DNA of 52,776 nt from contig CAYPJU010000041.1 of the NCBI GenBank assembly GCA_964411125.1, forward strand, positions 1 through 52,776. The letters are read 5' to 3'. The notes under the pieces were generated by a model, which made no database searches, was not told the origin of the DNA, and saw nothing but the letters and a program-made list of their open reading frames with translations. The DNA comes from JBFIHF01 sp964411125. Lineage in GTDB: Bacteria; Myxococcota_A; Bradymonadia; Bradymonadales; Bradymonadaceae. The translations under genes and the position numbers were made by a program. Positions 1 through 7,119 of the stretch are shown in pieces (the stretch's first letter is position 1; each line of letters starts with the position of its first letter).

Positions 1-102
1 TCCATTTCAGCACCAGATGAAGTCGAGTTCGTCGTATTCGGCGACAAAATCGAAGGCCGAGGCGTTCGTAGCAGCGCCCTGTGGGGGGCGAACCCCGTGT
101 GA
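1..102 (+). CDS. C-terminal tail of an unidentified gene (5' end outside window)
   Basis: Frame 1 is open from the window edge to a TGA at 100-102 and encodes 33 residues with an ordinary protein-like composition (acidic and hydrophobic residues alternate and the tail ends Trp-Gly-Ala-Asn-Pro-Val). No start lies in the window, so it would be the end of a gene that begins upstream. No family is recognisable from so short a tail. An open frame this short can arise by chance in GC-rich DNA, so this is a weak call. Confidence 0.33.
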   Translation, partial: SISAPDEVEFVVFGDKIEGRGVRSSALWGANPV

Positions 103-210
103 GCAGACGGGCCAGGGGACCTACCCCGTTGGGCAAGTAAACCGCGTACGCCAATGGGAACACGGAATCCCACGAGTAGAAGAGCGATGATGGCACTCCC
201 ATGTTCAGGC

Positions 211-310
211 NNNNNNNNNNNNNNNNNNNNNNNNNNNNNNNNNNNNNNNNNNNNNNNNNNNNNNNNNNNNNNNNNNNNNNNNNNNNNNNNNNNNNNNNNN
301 NNNNNNNNNN
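211..310. other. Assembly gap (100 N)
   Basis: Exactly 100 consecutive N, the conventional placeholder for a gap of unknown size. Its right edge falls at the first base of a 31-bp tandem repeat, so the likely cause is that assembly could not cross the array. The true length and copy number of the array are unknown. Any reading frame drawn through these bases is meaningless. Confidence 0.97.
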
Positions 311-459
311 GACCGCCTGGCAGGCGACGAGCTATTCGAGCGACCGCCTGGCAGGCGACGAGCTATTCGAGCGACCGCCTGGCAGGCGACGAGCTACTCG
401 AGCGACCGCCTGGCAGGCGACGACCTGTTCGGGCGACGCCTGGCAGGTCACGAGCTCGG
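311..459 (+). repeat. 31-bp tandem repeat with internal palindrome
   Basis: Units begin at 311, 342, 373 and 404, exactly 31 bp apart, and a fifth, degenerate unit begins at 435. The first two are identical. The third has one T-to-C change (ctattc to ctactc), the fourth more changes, and the fifth has lost bases, as expected for the decaying edge of an array. Each unit carries the palindrome CGCCTG-G-CAGGCG. There are no unique spacers, so it is not a CRISPR. Because 31 is not a multiple of 3, each successive unit is read in a different frame, and all three forward frames stay open across the array. The left part of the array is hidden by the N gap. Confidence 0.9.
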
Positions 460-690
460 CAATTTCTGGTTCGAGGGGATCGACCTCACCGATCCGTCCG
501 GCCGCCTCATCCGCGCTACGAATACGGCCACGACGCGCGGCTGCCTCGCCGCCGTCCACGGCTGGTTCGACGAACTCGGCGAAGCTACCTCTGATATAAG
601 GAGGGTCGGCCGGTACTCGTCGAGCAGATGGTGGGGCGGATGAGCGGAACTGCGCCGGGTTTGGCTGCGGGAAGCGGCGCGTGACCTCGA
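460..690. other. Region without a firm gene between repeat array and tRNA
   Basis: All three forward frames run out of the 31-bp array into this stretch and stop at about 594, 599 and 643. The frame ending at 643 has the most protein-like sequence (it contains Phe-Trp-Phe-Glu-Gly-Ile-Asp-Leu-Thr-Asp), but its start would lie in or beyond the N gap. No homologue is recognised. The rest, up to the 3' end of the tRNA at 691, shows no RBS plus start combination and no clear terminator hairpin. Confidence 0.5.
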
Positions 691-764
691 TGACCCCGGC
701 GCGATTCGAACGCGCGACCCTCAGATTAGGAATCTGATGCTCTATCCAGCTGAGCTACGGGATC
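691..764 (-). tRNA. tRNA-Arg, anticodon CCU
   Basis: The minus strand folds as a complete cloverleaf. The acceptor GATCCCG pairs with CGGGGTC (one G-T pair), followed by T8 A9. The D-arm is GCTC/GAGC. The anticodon stem TCAGA/TCTGA closes the loop TTCCTAA, so positions 34-36 read CCT. The variable loop is GGGTC, and the T-arm GCGCG/CGCGC closes the loop TTCGAAT. The discriminator is A. CCA is not encoded. It decodes AGG, a rare arginine codon in GC-rich genomes. Confidence 0.96.
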
Positions 765-772
765 CGACCCCC

Positions 773-801
773 TTCCTACTGCGTCTCCGGTCGCCTTTCA
801 A
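773..801 (-). promoter_or_regulatory. Candidate sigma70-type promoter of tRNA-Arg
   Basis: On the minus strand a TTGAAA (-35, 5/6 to consensus, at 801-796) is followed after 17 bp by TAGGAA (-10, 3/6, at 778-773). The -10 ends 8 bp before the first base of the mature tRNA (764), so transcription would start almost at the tRNA 5' end. Spacing and position are convincing; the -10 itself is weak. Confidence 0.42.
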
Positions 802-843
802 TCCCTGGTGAAGCGGAGCGAAAGTTTCCCGAACAGGGGCCGT

Positions 844-1398
844 TTAGAACCCGAGCCGAAAAGTCATGCCGGGGCGGCCCGAGGCGACGGGGAGGACGTC
901 CCACTGCCAGCGCGCGGACTCTTCGGCCGTGAACGTCGCCTTCTTCCGAATCACCAACCCGGCGAGGACGAGCCCGATTCCCACCCCCTGGAGGATTCCG
1001 TCGGCATAGAACCACGGCGTGAGGTTTCGGTTGTTCTGTCCGAACTCGGTCCGCGGCACGGCGAATGGTCCGGCGACCGGCACCATGAGCCAGAGGATCG
1101 GCTCGGGCGGTTTCAAGTTCCCCGAGAACGCCGCCTGAAACGGCCAGATCAAGGCGAAATAGAGCAGCGAGATCCCGAGTGGGATGCCGTAGGCGACGAA
1201 CACCGTCGTCCCTCCCACGATCAGCAGGCCGTAGTTCGGAGTCGTTCGGCCGGTGCTCCCGACGGTCGAGTTCGCGGACGGGCTCGGCTCCGTCGCCGAC
1301 GGGACGTCAGCGACGACCCCCGGGTCGTGTGCCTGGGCGTTCGAGGTTACGAGGAACGCGAGGAGCAGCGTGAACGCAAAGACGAATCGGTGGACCAT
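844..1398 (-). CDS. Small exported membrane protein of unknown function
   Basis: The gene encodes 184 residues. Residues 1-23 form a signal peptide (Arg, hydrophobic run, Ala-Gln-Ala cleavage site). A Ser/Thr/Pro-rich linker (about 30-52) follows, and then three hydrophobic segments at about 56-85, 105-118 and 138-153, so after processing it is probably a small inner-membrane protein. No catalytic motif and no known family are recognised. It lies 54 bp downstream of the DUF427 gene on the same strand and may be its last co-transcribed partner; the tRNA gene follows. The ATG start directly precedes a well-formed signal peptide, which supports it. Confidence 0.8.
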   Translation of the reverse strand: MVHRFVFAFTLLLAFLVTSNAQAHDPGVVADVPSATEPSPSANSTVGSTGRTTPNYGLLIVGGTTVFVAYGIPLGISLLYFALIWPFQAAFSGNLKPPEPILWLMVPVAGPFAVPRTEFGQNNRNLTPWFYADGILQGVGIGLVLAGLVIRKKATFTAEESARWQWDVLPVASGRPGMTFRLGF

Positions 1399-1452
1399 GA
1401 TGTATGTCTCGGATTCGGTGAAGAGTCGGTCGGTCGCGAGCTCCGCGTGGGG

Positions 1453-1953
1453 TCACCACCCGGCGCTCCCCGGCACGCCCTTGAACGGTCCGACGACGTC
1501 GGACGTGATCCAGCCGCCGTAGAACCCGCCGGGCTGCGGCGTCACCTGCTCGCCATCCACCCGGCATTCGTCGAAGGGAGCGGCGTAAAAAGCGACGTAG
1601 TTCGCGATCGCAGCGAAGCGTTCGGTCGGGTCGGGGTAGTACCAGCCGGCCCGTTCGAAACGTTCGTCCCCCACGCGAACGGAGACGTAACGAGCAGTCC
1701 CCTTCCATTCGCAGAAAGACGAGCCCGACGCGGCTTCGAGCACGGATCGGGTGACGTCACCTGGCGGGAAGTAGTAGACCGGGGGATGGCTCGTCTCCAG
1801 CACCCGAAACGCGGCCTCGGTCTCGGCTACGACGACGCCGGCATGCCGGACGACCAGATGTCTGGCCGTCTGCTCGAGCGCGGGCGGGCGAGGATAGTCC
1901 CAGACGGACTCCTCGCCTTCGCCGGGCGGTTTGGCCTCGGGTCGACGGTTCAA
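1453..1953 (-). CDS. DUF427 domain protein
   Basis: The protein has 166 residues and matches the DUF427 pattern. It opens with Glu-Ser-Val-Trp-Asp-Tyr-Pro-Arg-Pro (about residues 15-23). The family core follows: a small beta fold with Leu-Glu-Thr-Ser-His-Pro-Pro-Val-Tyr-Tyr near 52-61, Cys-Glu-Trp-Lys-Gly near 81-85 and the Tyr-Tyr-Pro region near 104. The biochemical role of DUF427 is unknown. The start is a TTG overlapping the TGA of the upstream GST-like gene (TTGA); a GAGG seven bases before the TTG supports this and no in-frame ATG is available. The 4-bp overlap implies translational coupling with the GST-like gene. Confidence 0.86.
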   Translation of the reverse strand: MNRRPEAKPPGEGEESVWDYPRPPALEQTARHLVVRHAGVVVAETEAAFRVLETSHPPVYYFPPGDVTRSVLEAASGSSFCEWKGTARYVSVRVGDERFERAGWYYPDPTERFAAIANYVAFYAAPFDECRVDGEQVTPQPGGFYGGWITSDVVGPFKGVPGSAGW

Positions 1954-2627
1954 TACGGGTCCTCGATGCGAAACTCGCGATGAAAGTCACCGTACCAGCG
2001 CCGCAGGAACGGAAACTCGTCCTCTCCCAGAACGCCGTCCACGCCTCGCAGCACCGTGGCGAAACACTTGAGGCAACTGAACAGGAGGACGTCGCCATAC
2101 GTGGGAGCTCCCCCGAAGAGCCAGGCGGAGTCCTCGAGCCGGCCCTCGAACTCGTGCAGAGACGCGCGAAAGCTCGCGACGAGATCCTCACGCTCTGCGG
2201 CATCCTCGACGACCGGGCGGCCCGTGGCGCGCTCCACGATGGAGCGCATGATCGGCTCGTCCGGGCCGCTGCTGACCCCGCTCAGGAAATAGTCGGCCGC
2301 GAAAGCGGCGAACCCCGGGATCTGATGATCGCGATCGAACCGCGCGTTCAAGGCTTCGATCGCGTCAGCCAGTTCTTCGGGGAAGAGTTCGGGCTGCAGT
2401 GTACGGGCGATCTCGACGGAGCTCGTGATCTCTTCGCCGCCGTCGCCGACCAGTAGCGGCGTAGTCGCCGCAGCGTAGGGTTCCAGCACGGACCGTTGCC
2501 GGTGCAGTGGAACGTCGACCCACTCGACGGCAGCCTTCCCCCGCAGCGCGGGAGCACGCGCGCGCCAACCGAACGGCGAAAACCAGGACCCATCGGTCCC
2601 GACGATGTTGAACATGCGGTAGTTCAT
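1950..2627 (-). CDS. Glutathione S-transferase-like protein
   Basis: The protein has 225 residues, typical of cytosolic GSTs. The N-terminal half reads as a thioredoxin fold with Pro-Leu-His-Arg-Gln, then a Thr-Thr-Pro-Leu-Leu segment (the cis-Pro region) and Glu-Ile-Thr-Ser-Ser-Val-Glu-Ile-Ala, the position of the glutathione-binding Glu/Gln-Ser motif. The C-terminal half is helical with Tyr-Gly-Asp-Val-Leu-Leu-Phe, resembling the GST N-capping box (usually Ser/Thr-x-x-Asp). Which substrate it conjugates, or whether it uses glutathione at all, cannot be told. The frame is open 39 codons further upstream, but the ATG at 2627 fits the fold and has GGAAGG upstream; an ATG at 2615 is an alternative. 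It is translationally coupled to the DUF427 gene. Confidence 0.82.
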   Translation of the reverse strand: MNYRMFNIVGTDGSWFSPFGWRARAPALRGKAAVEWVDVPLHRQRSVLEPYAAATTPLLVGDGGEEITSSVEIARTLQPELFPEELADAIEALNARFDRDHQIPGFAAFAADYFLSGVSSGPDEPIMRSIVERATGRPVVEDAAEREDLVASFRASLHEFEGRLEDSAWLFGGAPTYGDVLLFSCLKCFATVLRGVDGVLGEDEFPFLRRWYGDFHREFRIEDPY

Positions 2628-2695
2628 CGGGTCATGCTGCCTTCCGTGAGGGATGGGGTCAACGGCCGCTTCCCGCCCCGCTTTGTCACCTTCGT

Positions 2696-2724
2696 TTGAG
2701 GTGAAACCGGTTCCGGCGTACGAT
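2696..2724 (+). promoter_or_regulatory. Candidate promoter of the cysteine-rich lipoprotein gene
   Basis: TTGAGG (4/6 to -35) at 2696-2701, a 17-bp spacer, then TACGAT (4/6 to -10) at 2719-2724, which is 37 bp before the ATG at 2762. It lies in the 134-bp divergent gap between the GST-like and lipoprotein genes. Very similar TTGAG[C/G]-N17-TAC boxes precede the genes at 10374 and 34946. Confidence 0.4.
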
Positions 2725-2761
2725 CGGCTGAGCGAATTTTCCACAGTTCAGAGAGAGAATC

Positions 2762-5023
2762 ATGTCAATCAAGGCACGGCTGGCGGTGTTGTGTGCCGCG
2801 GCGATCGTTCCATTCGCCGCATGTTCGGGTTGTGACAACGAGACCGGAGGATCCAACAACGGAACCTCCAACAACGGCACATCGAACAACGGAACCTCCA
2901 ACAACGGCACATCGAACAACGGCGCGTCCAACAATGGCACCGCGAACAACGGCGAGTGTACGCCCGAAACGGAGGACGTTCTCTGCGACGCCGCGGGCGC
3001 CGAATGCGGCACGATCACCGTGGAGGACGGCTGCGGAGCGCAGCGCGAGATCACCTGCGGGGCGTGCGACGCCCCCGACAGTTGCTCGGATGCCAACGTC
3101 TGCGAATGCGTCGAATCGGACGCCGACTTCTGCGCGCGGCTGATGAAAGACTGTGGCAGCGTGACGGGGACGGACGCGTGCGGAGCCGAACGCACGGTCG
3201 ACTGCGGAACGTGCATGGCGGGCGAAGAGTGCGGCGGCGACAACGTCTGCGGCTGTCCCTGCACGATCGACGGTGTCTGCGTCCCCGATGGCATGGCGAA
3301 CCCCGACAATGCGTGCGAAGTCTGCGCTCCCGCCACCAGGACCGACGACTGGACGCCGCTCGCCGTCGGGTCGAGCTGCGACGACGGGTTGTCGTGCACC
3401 AGCGGGGACACTTGCGATGCGAACGCCCAATGCACCGGTGCTCTCGACGCCGCGAGCTGCCTCATCGACGGGAGCTGCGTGGCGGACGGCGCGACCGATC
3501 CTGCTTCTGCATGCCGCGCGTGCGACGTCGACGCGAGCGACGTCGACTGGACCGAGCTCCCCCCCGGAACCTCCTGTGACGACGGACTCTCTTGCACCCC
3601 GACGTCGGTCTGCGCCCAGGGTGAATGCGTCGGCGAGAGCATCGACTCGGGGACGTGCGCGATCGACGGCGCGTGTTACAACCAGGGAGACGCGAACCCG
3701 AACAACCCGTGCGAAGTGTGCAGCCCCGCCGACGACGCCGAGGCGTGGAGCGACGCGGCCGCCGGCACGGCCTGCGACGACGGGCTCGCTTGCACCTCCG
3801 CCACGAGCTGCGACGGCCAGGGCCAATGCGCGGGGACCATCGACGCGGGGAGCTGCGTCATCGGCGACACTTGCTACGCGCAGGACGAGGCCAACCCGAA
3901 CAACGACTGCGAAGCGTGCGACGCCGCGGTGAACCAGAACGGATGGTCGGCCGCCGCCGAGGGCGCGGCGTGCGACGACGGCTTCAACTGCACCTCCACC
4001 GACGTCTGCACCGGCGGCGTCTGCGCCGGGACGATCGACGCGGACGCCTGCATCATCGAGGGCGAGTGCTGGGTCGACGGCGAGAACCGCGCCAATGGCC
4101 GGCGCTGTCTCGTGTGCGACGTCGCGCAGGATCAGTACGACTGGACGCAGCTCGCCACGGGCTCGACCTGTGACGACGGCCTGGCGTGCACCGGCGACGG
4201 GACTTGCAACCCGGGCGGCAATTGCCGCGACGGCGACGCCATGGCGGGAACGTGCGCCATCGACGGGGCCTGCTACGCCGACGGTGACGTGAACCCGCTC
4301 AACCCGTGCGAGAGCTGCCAGGCAGCGGAGAACAGCCAGGGCTGGTCGGGCCGGGTCGGCGAGGCATGTGACGACGGGCTCGGATGCACGACCGCGGACG
4401 CCTGCGACGCAGACGGGTTCTGCGTCGGAACGATCGACGCCACTTCCTGCGTCATCGACGGCACGTGCATCGCCGACGACGCCGCGAACGCCGACAATCC
4501 CTGCGAGCTTTGCGACGTCGACGCCGATCAGACCGACTGGACCAACGCTGCGCAAGGGACGGCTTGCGACGACGGGCTCAACTGCACGAGCGGTACGTCT
4601 TGCGACGACGCCGGCCGCTGCGTCGGGACCGTAGCGGCCGGTAGCTGCGCGGTGGACGGTGCATGCCGGGCCGACGGCGACACGAACCCCGCCAACGGGT
4701 GCGAAGTGTGCGACGCCGGCGTCGATCAGAACGACTGGACCGCCAACGACGGTGCAAGCTGCTCGGGGGACGGCGACCAGTTGTCGTGCACCGGGGTGTG
4801 TGACGCGACGACCTGTGTCGACGACATACAGGCGGGCTCGTGCGCCATCGACGACGCGTGCTTCGCCGACGCCACGGCGAACCCGGTCAACGAGTGCGAG
4901 GTCTGCAGCGCTGGCGACGCGAACGACGGCTGGACCGACGTGGCGGACGGCACGTCGTGTGGGCCGAACGGCGCAAACCTCTGTTGCGCCGGGACTTGCC
5001 AGGCCGTGGCTGCCTGTCCCTGA
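2762..5023 (+). CDS. Secreted lipoprotein with nine ~66-residue cysteine-rich repeats
   Basis: The gene encodes 753 residues. A lipoprotein signal (about 1-20) ends at the lipobox Phe-Ala-Ala-Cys21; Ser at +2 suggests outer-membrane or surface placement if the usual Lol rule applies. A low-complexity Ser-Asn-Asn-Gly-Thr linker follows (residues 31-65), then an irregular Cys-rich part (66-170). Nine consecutive units come next, each reading roughly Ile-Asp-Gly-x-Cys ... Asn-Pro-x-Asn-x-Cys-Glu-x-Cys ... Trp-Thr ... Gly-x-x-Cys-Asp-Asp-Gly-Leu-x-Cys-Thr ... Cys ... Gly-x-Cys. The last two units lose the Cys-Asp-Asp-Gly box. The even, dense cysteines suggest disulfide-bonded modules outside the cytoplasm. 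Function is unknown; adhesion or calcium binding are only guesses. An AGAGAGAG purine run precedes the ATG. Confidence 0.88.
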   Translation: MSIKARLAVLCAAAIVPFAACSGCDNETGGSNNGTSNNGTSNNGTSNNGTSNNGASNNGTANNGECTPETEDVLCDAAGAECGTITVEDGCGAQREITCGACDAPDSCSDANVCECVESDADFCARLMKDCGSVTGTDACGAERTVDCGTCMAGEECGGDNVCGCPCTIDGVCVPDGMANPDNACEVCAPATRTDDWTPLAVGSSCDDGLSCTSGDTCDANAQCTGALDAASCLIDGSCVADGATDPASACRACDVDASDVDWTELPPGTSCDDGLSCTPTSVCAQGECVGESIDSGTCAIDGACYNQGDANPNNPCEVCSPADDAEAWSDAAAGTACDDGLACTSATSCDGQGQCAGTIDAGSCVIGDTCYAQDEANPNNDCEACDAAVNQNGWSAAAEGAACDDGFNCTSTDVCTGGVCAGTIDADACIIEGECWVDGENRANGRRCLVCDVAQDQYDWTQLATGSTCDDGLACTGDGTCNPGGNCRDGDAMAGTCAIDGACYADGDVNPLNPCESCQAAENSQGWSGRVGEACDDGLGCTTADACDADGFCVGTIDATSCVIDGTCIADDAANADNPCELCDVDADQTDWTNAAQGTACDDGLNCTSGTSCDDAGRCVGTVAAGSCAVDGACRADGDTNPANGCEVCDAGVDQNDWTANDGASCSGDGDQLSCTGVCDATTCVDDIQAGSCAIDDACFADATANPVNECEVCSAGDANDGWTDVADGTSCGPNGANLCCAGTCQAVAACP
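2852..2956 (+). repeat. 15-bp coding tandem repeat (Ser-Asn-Asn-Gly-Thr linker)
   Basis: Seven in-frame 15-bp units encode Ser-Asn-Asn-Gly-Thr four times, then Ser-Asn-Asn-Gly-Ala, Ser-Asn-Asn-Gly-Thr and Ala-Asn-Asn-Gly-Glu. Codon choice alternates (GGA-ACC, then GGC-ACA) and gives a 30-bp higher-order period, so pairs of units were probably duplicated together. The unit is a multiple of three, so copy-number change would lengthen or shorten the tether between the lipid anchor and the cysteine-rich domain without breaking the frame. Confidence 0.92.
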
Positions 5024-5038
5024 GCCGGGCTGGCTCAG
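5020..5038. terminator. Hairpin shared by two convergent stop codons
   Basis: CTGAGCC-GGGCT-GGCTCAG: a perfect 7-bp stem with a 5-base loop. The left arm contains the TGA of the lipoprotein gene (5021-5023) and the right arm contains the TGA, read on the minus strand, of the hydrolase gene (5035-5037). The intergenic gap is only 11 bp. There is no T-tract on either side, so efficiency as a Rho-independent terminator is uncertain. Confidence 0.45.
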
Positions 5039-5979
5039 CCCTCGAACCAGCTCATCAACTGCGGGGCGAGCCCGGGCTCGTCACCCCACCCGAGGTCGAG
5101 CGAGCGCGGGAAGTAGACATGGCCCGCGCCGCTCACCCATCGCACCTCGAAGTCTGGCGGCGCTCGACGCAGGACCGGTTCCACCGACGACCGCGGGATC
5201 ATCGGGTCGTGGGGGCTGTGGACCATCAGCGCGCGAACCGAAATCTCCTCGACGTTCCCGGCGATCGCACACGACTGATAGTAGTCCTCCGCGTCGCGGA
5301 ATCCGTACCTCGGGACGACCGTCAGCTCGTCGTAACCCCGTATCGTCCTCGCACGTCGAACCGCATCGACCGGGGTTGGCAGGTCCTTCTGCCGGGCGAT
5401 CTCGGAGTACATGTCGACGAGAGAACGTAGGATGTACTGGCGGTAGCCGGTACGCGCGCGATGGTCGAGATAGTCGGCCCCCGCACTCAGGTCGAGGGGC
5501 GGACAGACGGCCGCGACCGCGGTCATTCGGCGGCTGAGCTCCGGCTCCGTCGCGGCTCGCAGCGCGATGTGTCCTCCCAACGAAAAGCCCACGACGAACA
5601 CGCGTTCGTACCTGGCGAAGTCCGGCGCGGTCAGCAGATCCCGTAAATCGGCGGTCAGCCCGGAATGGTAGAAGTCCCCTCCCCTTCCGTCGGCTCCCCG
5701 CAGCGCAAGCCTGGCGCAGCTCCACCCTCTTCGGTCGGCCGCGATCGCGATGGGCGTGAGATATCCGCTCTCGGGGCTTCCACCCAGCCCATGCACTGCA
5801 ACGACGAGCGTGTCGCCACCGGTGTCGCGGTAGAGCGCTCGCACGTCGACCGCGCCAAGGTCGGTGGTCACGGCCCTGGTCCATTCGATGGCGGCGGGCG
5901 CGGTCAACGGGCGCAGACGGTGCTTGAGGGTCGGAAGCACCGTGTACGCGTGGCCGCTGATGGCTTCGAGGAGGCTCAT
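5035..5979 (-). CDS. YheT-like alpha/beta hydrolase
   Basis: The protein has 314 residues and belongs to the YheT/COG0429 type of alpha/beta hydrolases. It has the oxyanion-side His-Gly-Leu-Gly-Gly (63-67), the family segment Phe-Tyr-His-Ser-Gly-Leu-Thr-Ala-Asp (103-111) and the nucleophile elbow Gly-Phe-Ser133-Leu-Gly-Gly. Asp258 (in His-Ser-Pro-His-Asp-Pro) and His287 (in Gly-Ala-Gly-His-Val) complete a plausible triad. Members are esterases or lipases of mostly unknown physiological substrate. The ATG at 5979 overlaps the desulfurase stop (ATGA), so the two are coupled; the frame extends 57 codons further upstream, but that stretch is the Arg-rich shadow of the neighbouring gene and was rejected. 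Confidence 0.88.
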   Translation of the reverse strand: MSLLEAISGHAYTVLPTLKHRLRPLTAPAAIEWTRAVTTDLGAVDVRALYRDTGGDTLVVAVHGLGGSPESGYLTPIAIAADRRGWSCARLALRGADGRGGDFYHSGLTADLRDLLTAPDFARYERVFVVGFSLGGHIALRAATEPELSRRMTAVAAVCPPLDLSAGADYLDHRARTGYRQYILRSLVDMYSEIARQKDLPTPVDAVRRARTIRGYDELTVVPRYGFRDAEDYYQSCAIAGNVEEISVRALMVHSPHDPMIPRSSVEPVLRRAPPDFEVRWVSGAGHVYFPRSLDLGWGDEPGLAPQLMSWFEG

Positions 5980-7112
5980 CCGATCGAGCCGAGGCGGTCG
6001 ACCACCTCGGCGATGCGTCGCGCAGCCTCGGCGAGTTCGTCCTTCGTGGTGGCGGGACCGAAGCTGAGCCGCACCGACCGTCTGGCGTCGCGCGGTTCGT
6101 GGCCCATGGCGAGGATGACGTGACTCGGCTCGAGCGACCCTGCGGTGCATGCCGAGCCGCTCGACGCGGCGACGCCCGCGAGGTCGAGCGACAGCAGCAC
6201 GTCTTCGCCGTCGAGGTCGCCGAACGCGACGTTCAGCGTGTTGGGCAACCGCGAATCAGGGTCGCCGCGCAGGATCGTCTCGACCCCTTCCGTTCGAAGA
6301 GCATCGAGGAAGTAACCCCGCTTCTCCTCGAGGTCGGCGTTCCACGCGTCGACGTTCGCCGCGACCTGTTGCGTGAGTGCGAGCAGTCCAGCCGCAGCAG
6401 GGACGTTCTCGGTGCCGGGCCGTCGCCCACGTTCCTGGTGGCCGCCGGCCAGGATCGCCTCGATCTTGCGCCCTTCCCGCAGAATGATCGCGCCGATCCC
6501 CTTGGGTCCCCCACACTTGTGAAACGAGAGCGTCATGTAGTCGGCGTCGATCGCTTCGGCGTCGACCGAAATCCGCCCCAGGCCCTGGGTCGCGTCGACG
6601 TGCACTTCGGCGCCGAGCTCCCGGGCGCGCGCGGCGATCTGCGCCACCGGATAGACGTTCCCCATCTCGTTGTTCGCGAGCATGACACTGACGAGGGTCG
6701 CATCGGGGGCGTGCGCCTGCAGCCACCCCGGGTCGAGCCGACCCTGCTCGTCGACGGGCCAGATCGAGGTTCGAACCCCTGCCCTGCCGAGCTCCTCCAC
6801 GACCTCGAGCACGCTCGGGTGCTCGACCGCGGTGCAGACGACGTGTGGGTCGTCGGTGACTCGAACGTGGTGGCGCAGCACCTGGTTGTTCCCTTCGGTC
6901 GCGCCTCCACACAGCACGACGGCCTGCGGCGGCGCGTTCACGGCGGCCGCGACCCCTCGGCGCGCCCGCTCGACGATGCCGCGCGCAGTCTGTCCCTCGG
7001 CGTGAATGCTGGAGGCGTTGCCCCACGACTCCACGAGCGCGGACTGCATCGCTGCGACCACCGCTGGCAACAGCGGCGCGGTGGCGTTCCAATCGAGATA
7101 GATTCGCTTCAA
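5976..7112 (-). CDS. Cysteine desulfurase (NifS/IscS type, PLP-dependent)
   Basis: The protein has 378 residues. It removes sulfur from cysteine as an enzyme-bound persulfide, which feeds Fe-S cluster or thio-modification pathways. It starts Tyr-Leu-Asp-Trp-Asn-Ala-Thr-Ala-Pro, the normal N-terminus of the family. The cofactor lysine is Lys199 in Ser-Phe-His-Lys-Cys-Gly-Gly-Pro-Lys-Gly; His98 stacks on PLP and Asp173 contacts the pyridine nitrogen. The persulfide cysteine is Cys322 in Ser-Ser-Gly-Ser-Ala-Cys-Thr-Ala-Gly-Ser-Leu, a group I pattern. Cys next to the PLP lysine is unusual (often a bulky residue). No IscU, IscA or IscR neighbour is present, so a role in tRNA thiolation or general sulfur supply is as likely as cluster assembly. 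It sits in the surE-apt operon, 7 bp after apt. Confidence 0.94.
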   Translation of the reverse strand: MKRIYLDWNATAPLLPAVVAAMQSALVESWGNASSIHAEGQTARGIVERARRGVAAAVNAPPQAVVLCGGATEGNNQVLRHHVRVTDDPHVVCTAVEHPSVLEVVEELGRAGVRTSIWPVDEQGRLDPGWLQAHAPDATLVSVMLANNEMGNVYPVAQIAARARELGAEVHVDATQGLGRISVDAEAIDADYMTLSFHKCGGPKGIGAIILREGRKIEAILAGGHQERGRRPGTENVPAAAGLLALTQQVAANVDAWNADLEEKRGYFLDALRTEGVETILRGDPDSRLPNTLNVAFGDLDGEDVLLSLDLAGVAASSGSACTAGSLEPSHVILAMGHEPRDARRSVRLSFGPATTKDELAEAARRIAEVVDRLGSIG

Positions 7113-7119
7113 AGGTGAT

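Noticed and set aside
311..459. CRISPR array
   Set aside because: The whole 31-bp unit is repeated with no variable spacers, and no cas genes are present.
154..599. Open frames of 132-146 residues crossing the N gap and repeat array
   Set aside because: They include undefined bases, and the repeat leaves all three frames open, so none can be preferred.
5979..6150. N-terminal extension of the YheT-like hydrolase
   Set aside because: The extra 57 codons are Arg/His-rich and lie inside the cysteine desulfurase coding region; the ATG at 5979 overlapping the stop is the better start.
6149..6376. Short Arg-rich plus-strand frames throughout the window
   Set aside because: Arg/Pro/Ser/Ala-only composition and full overlap with strong genes mark them as shadows.
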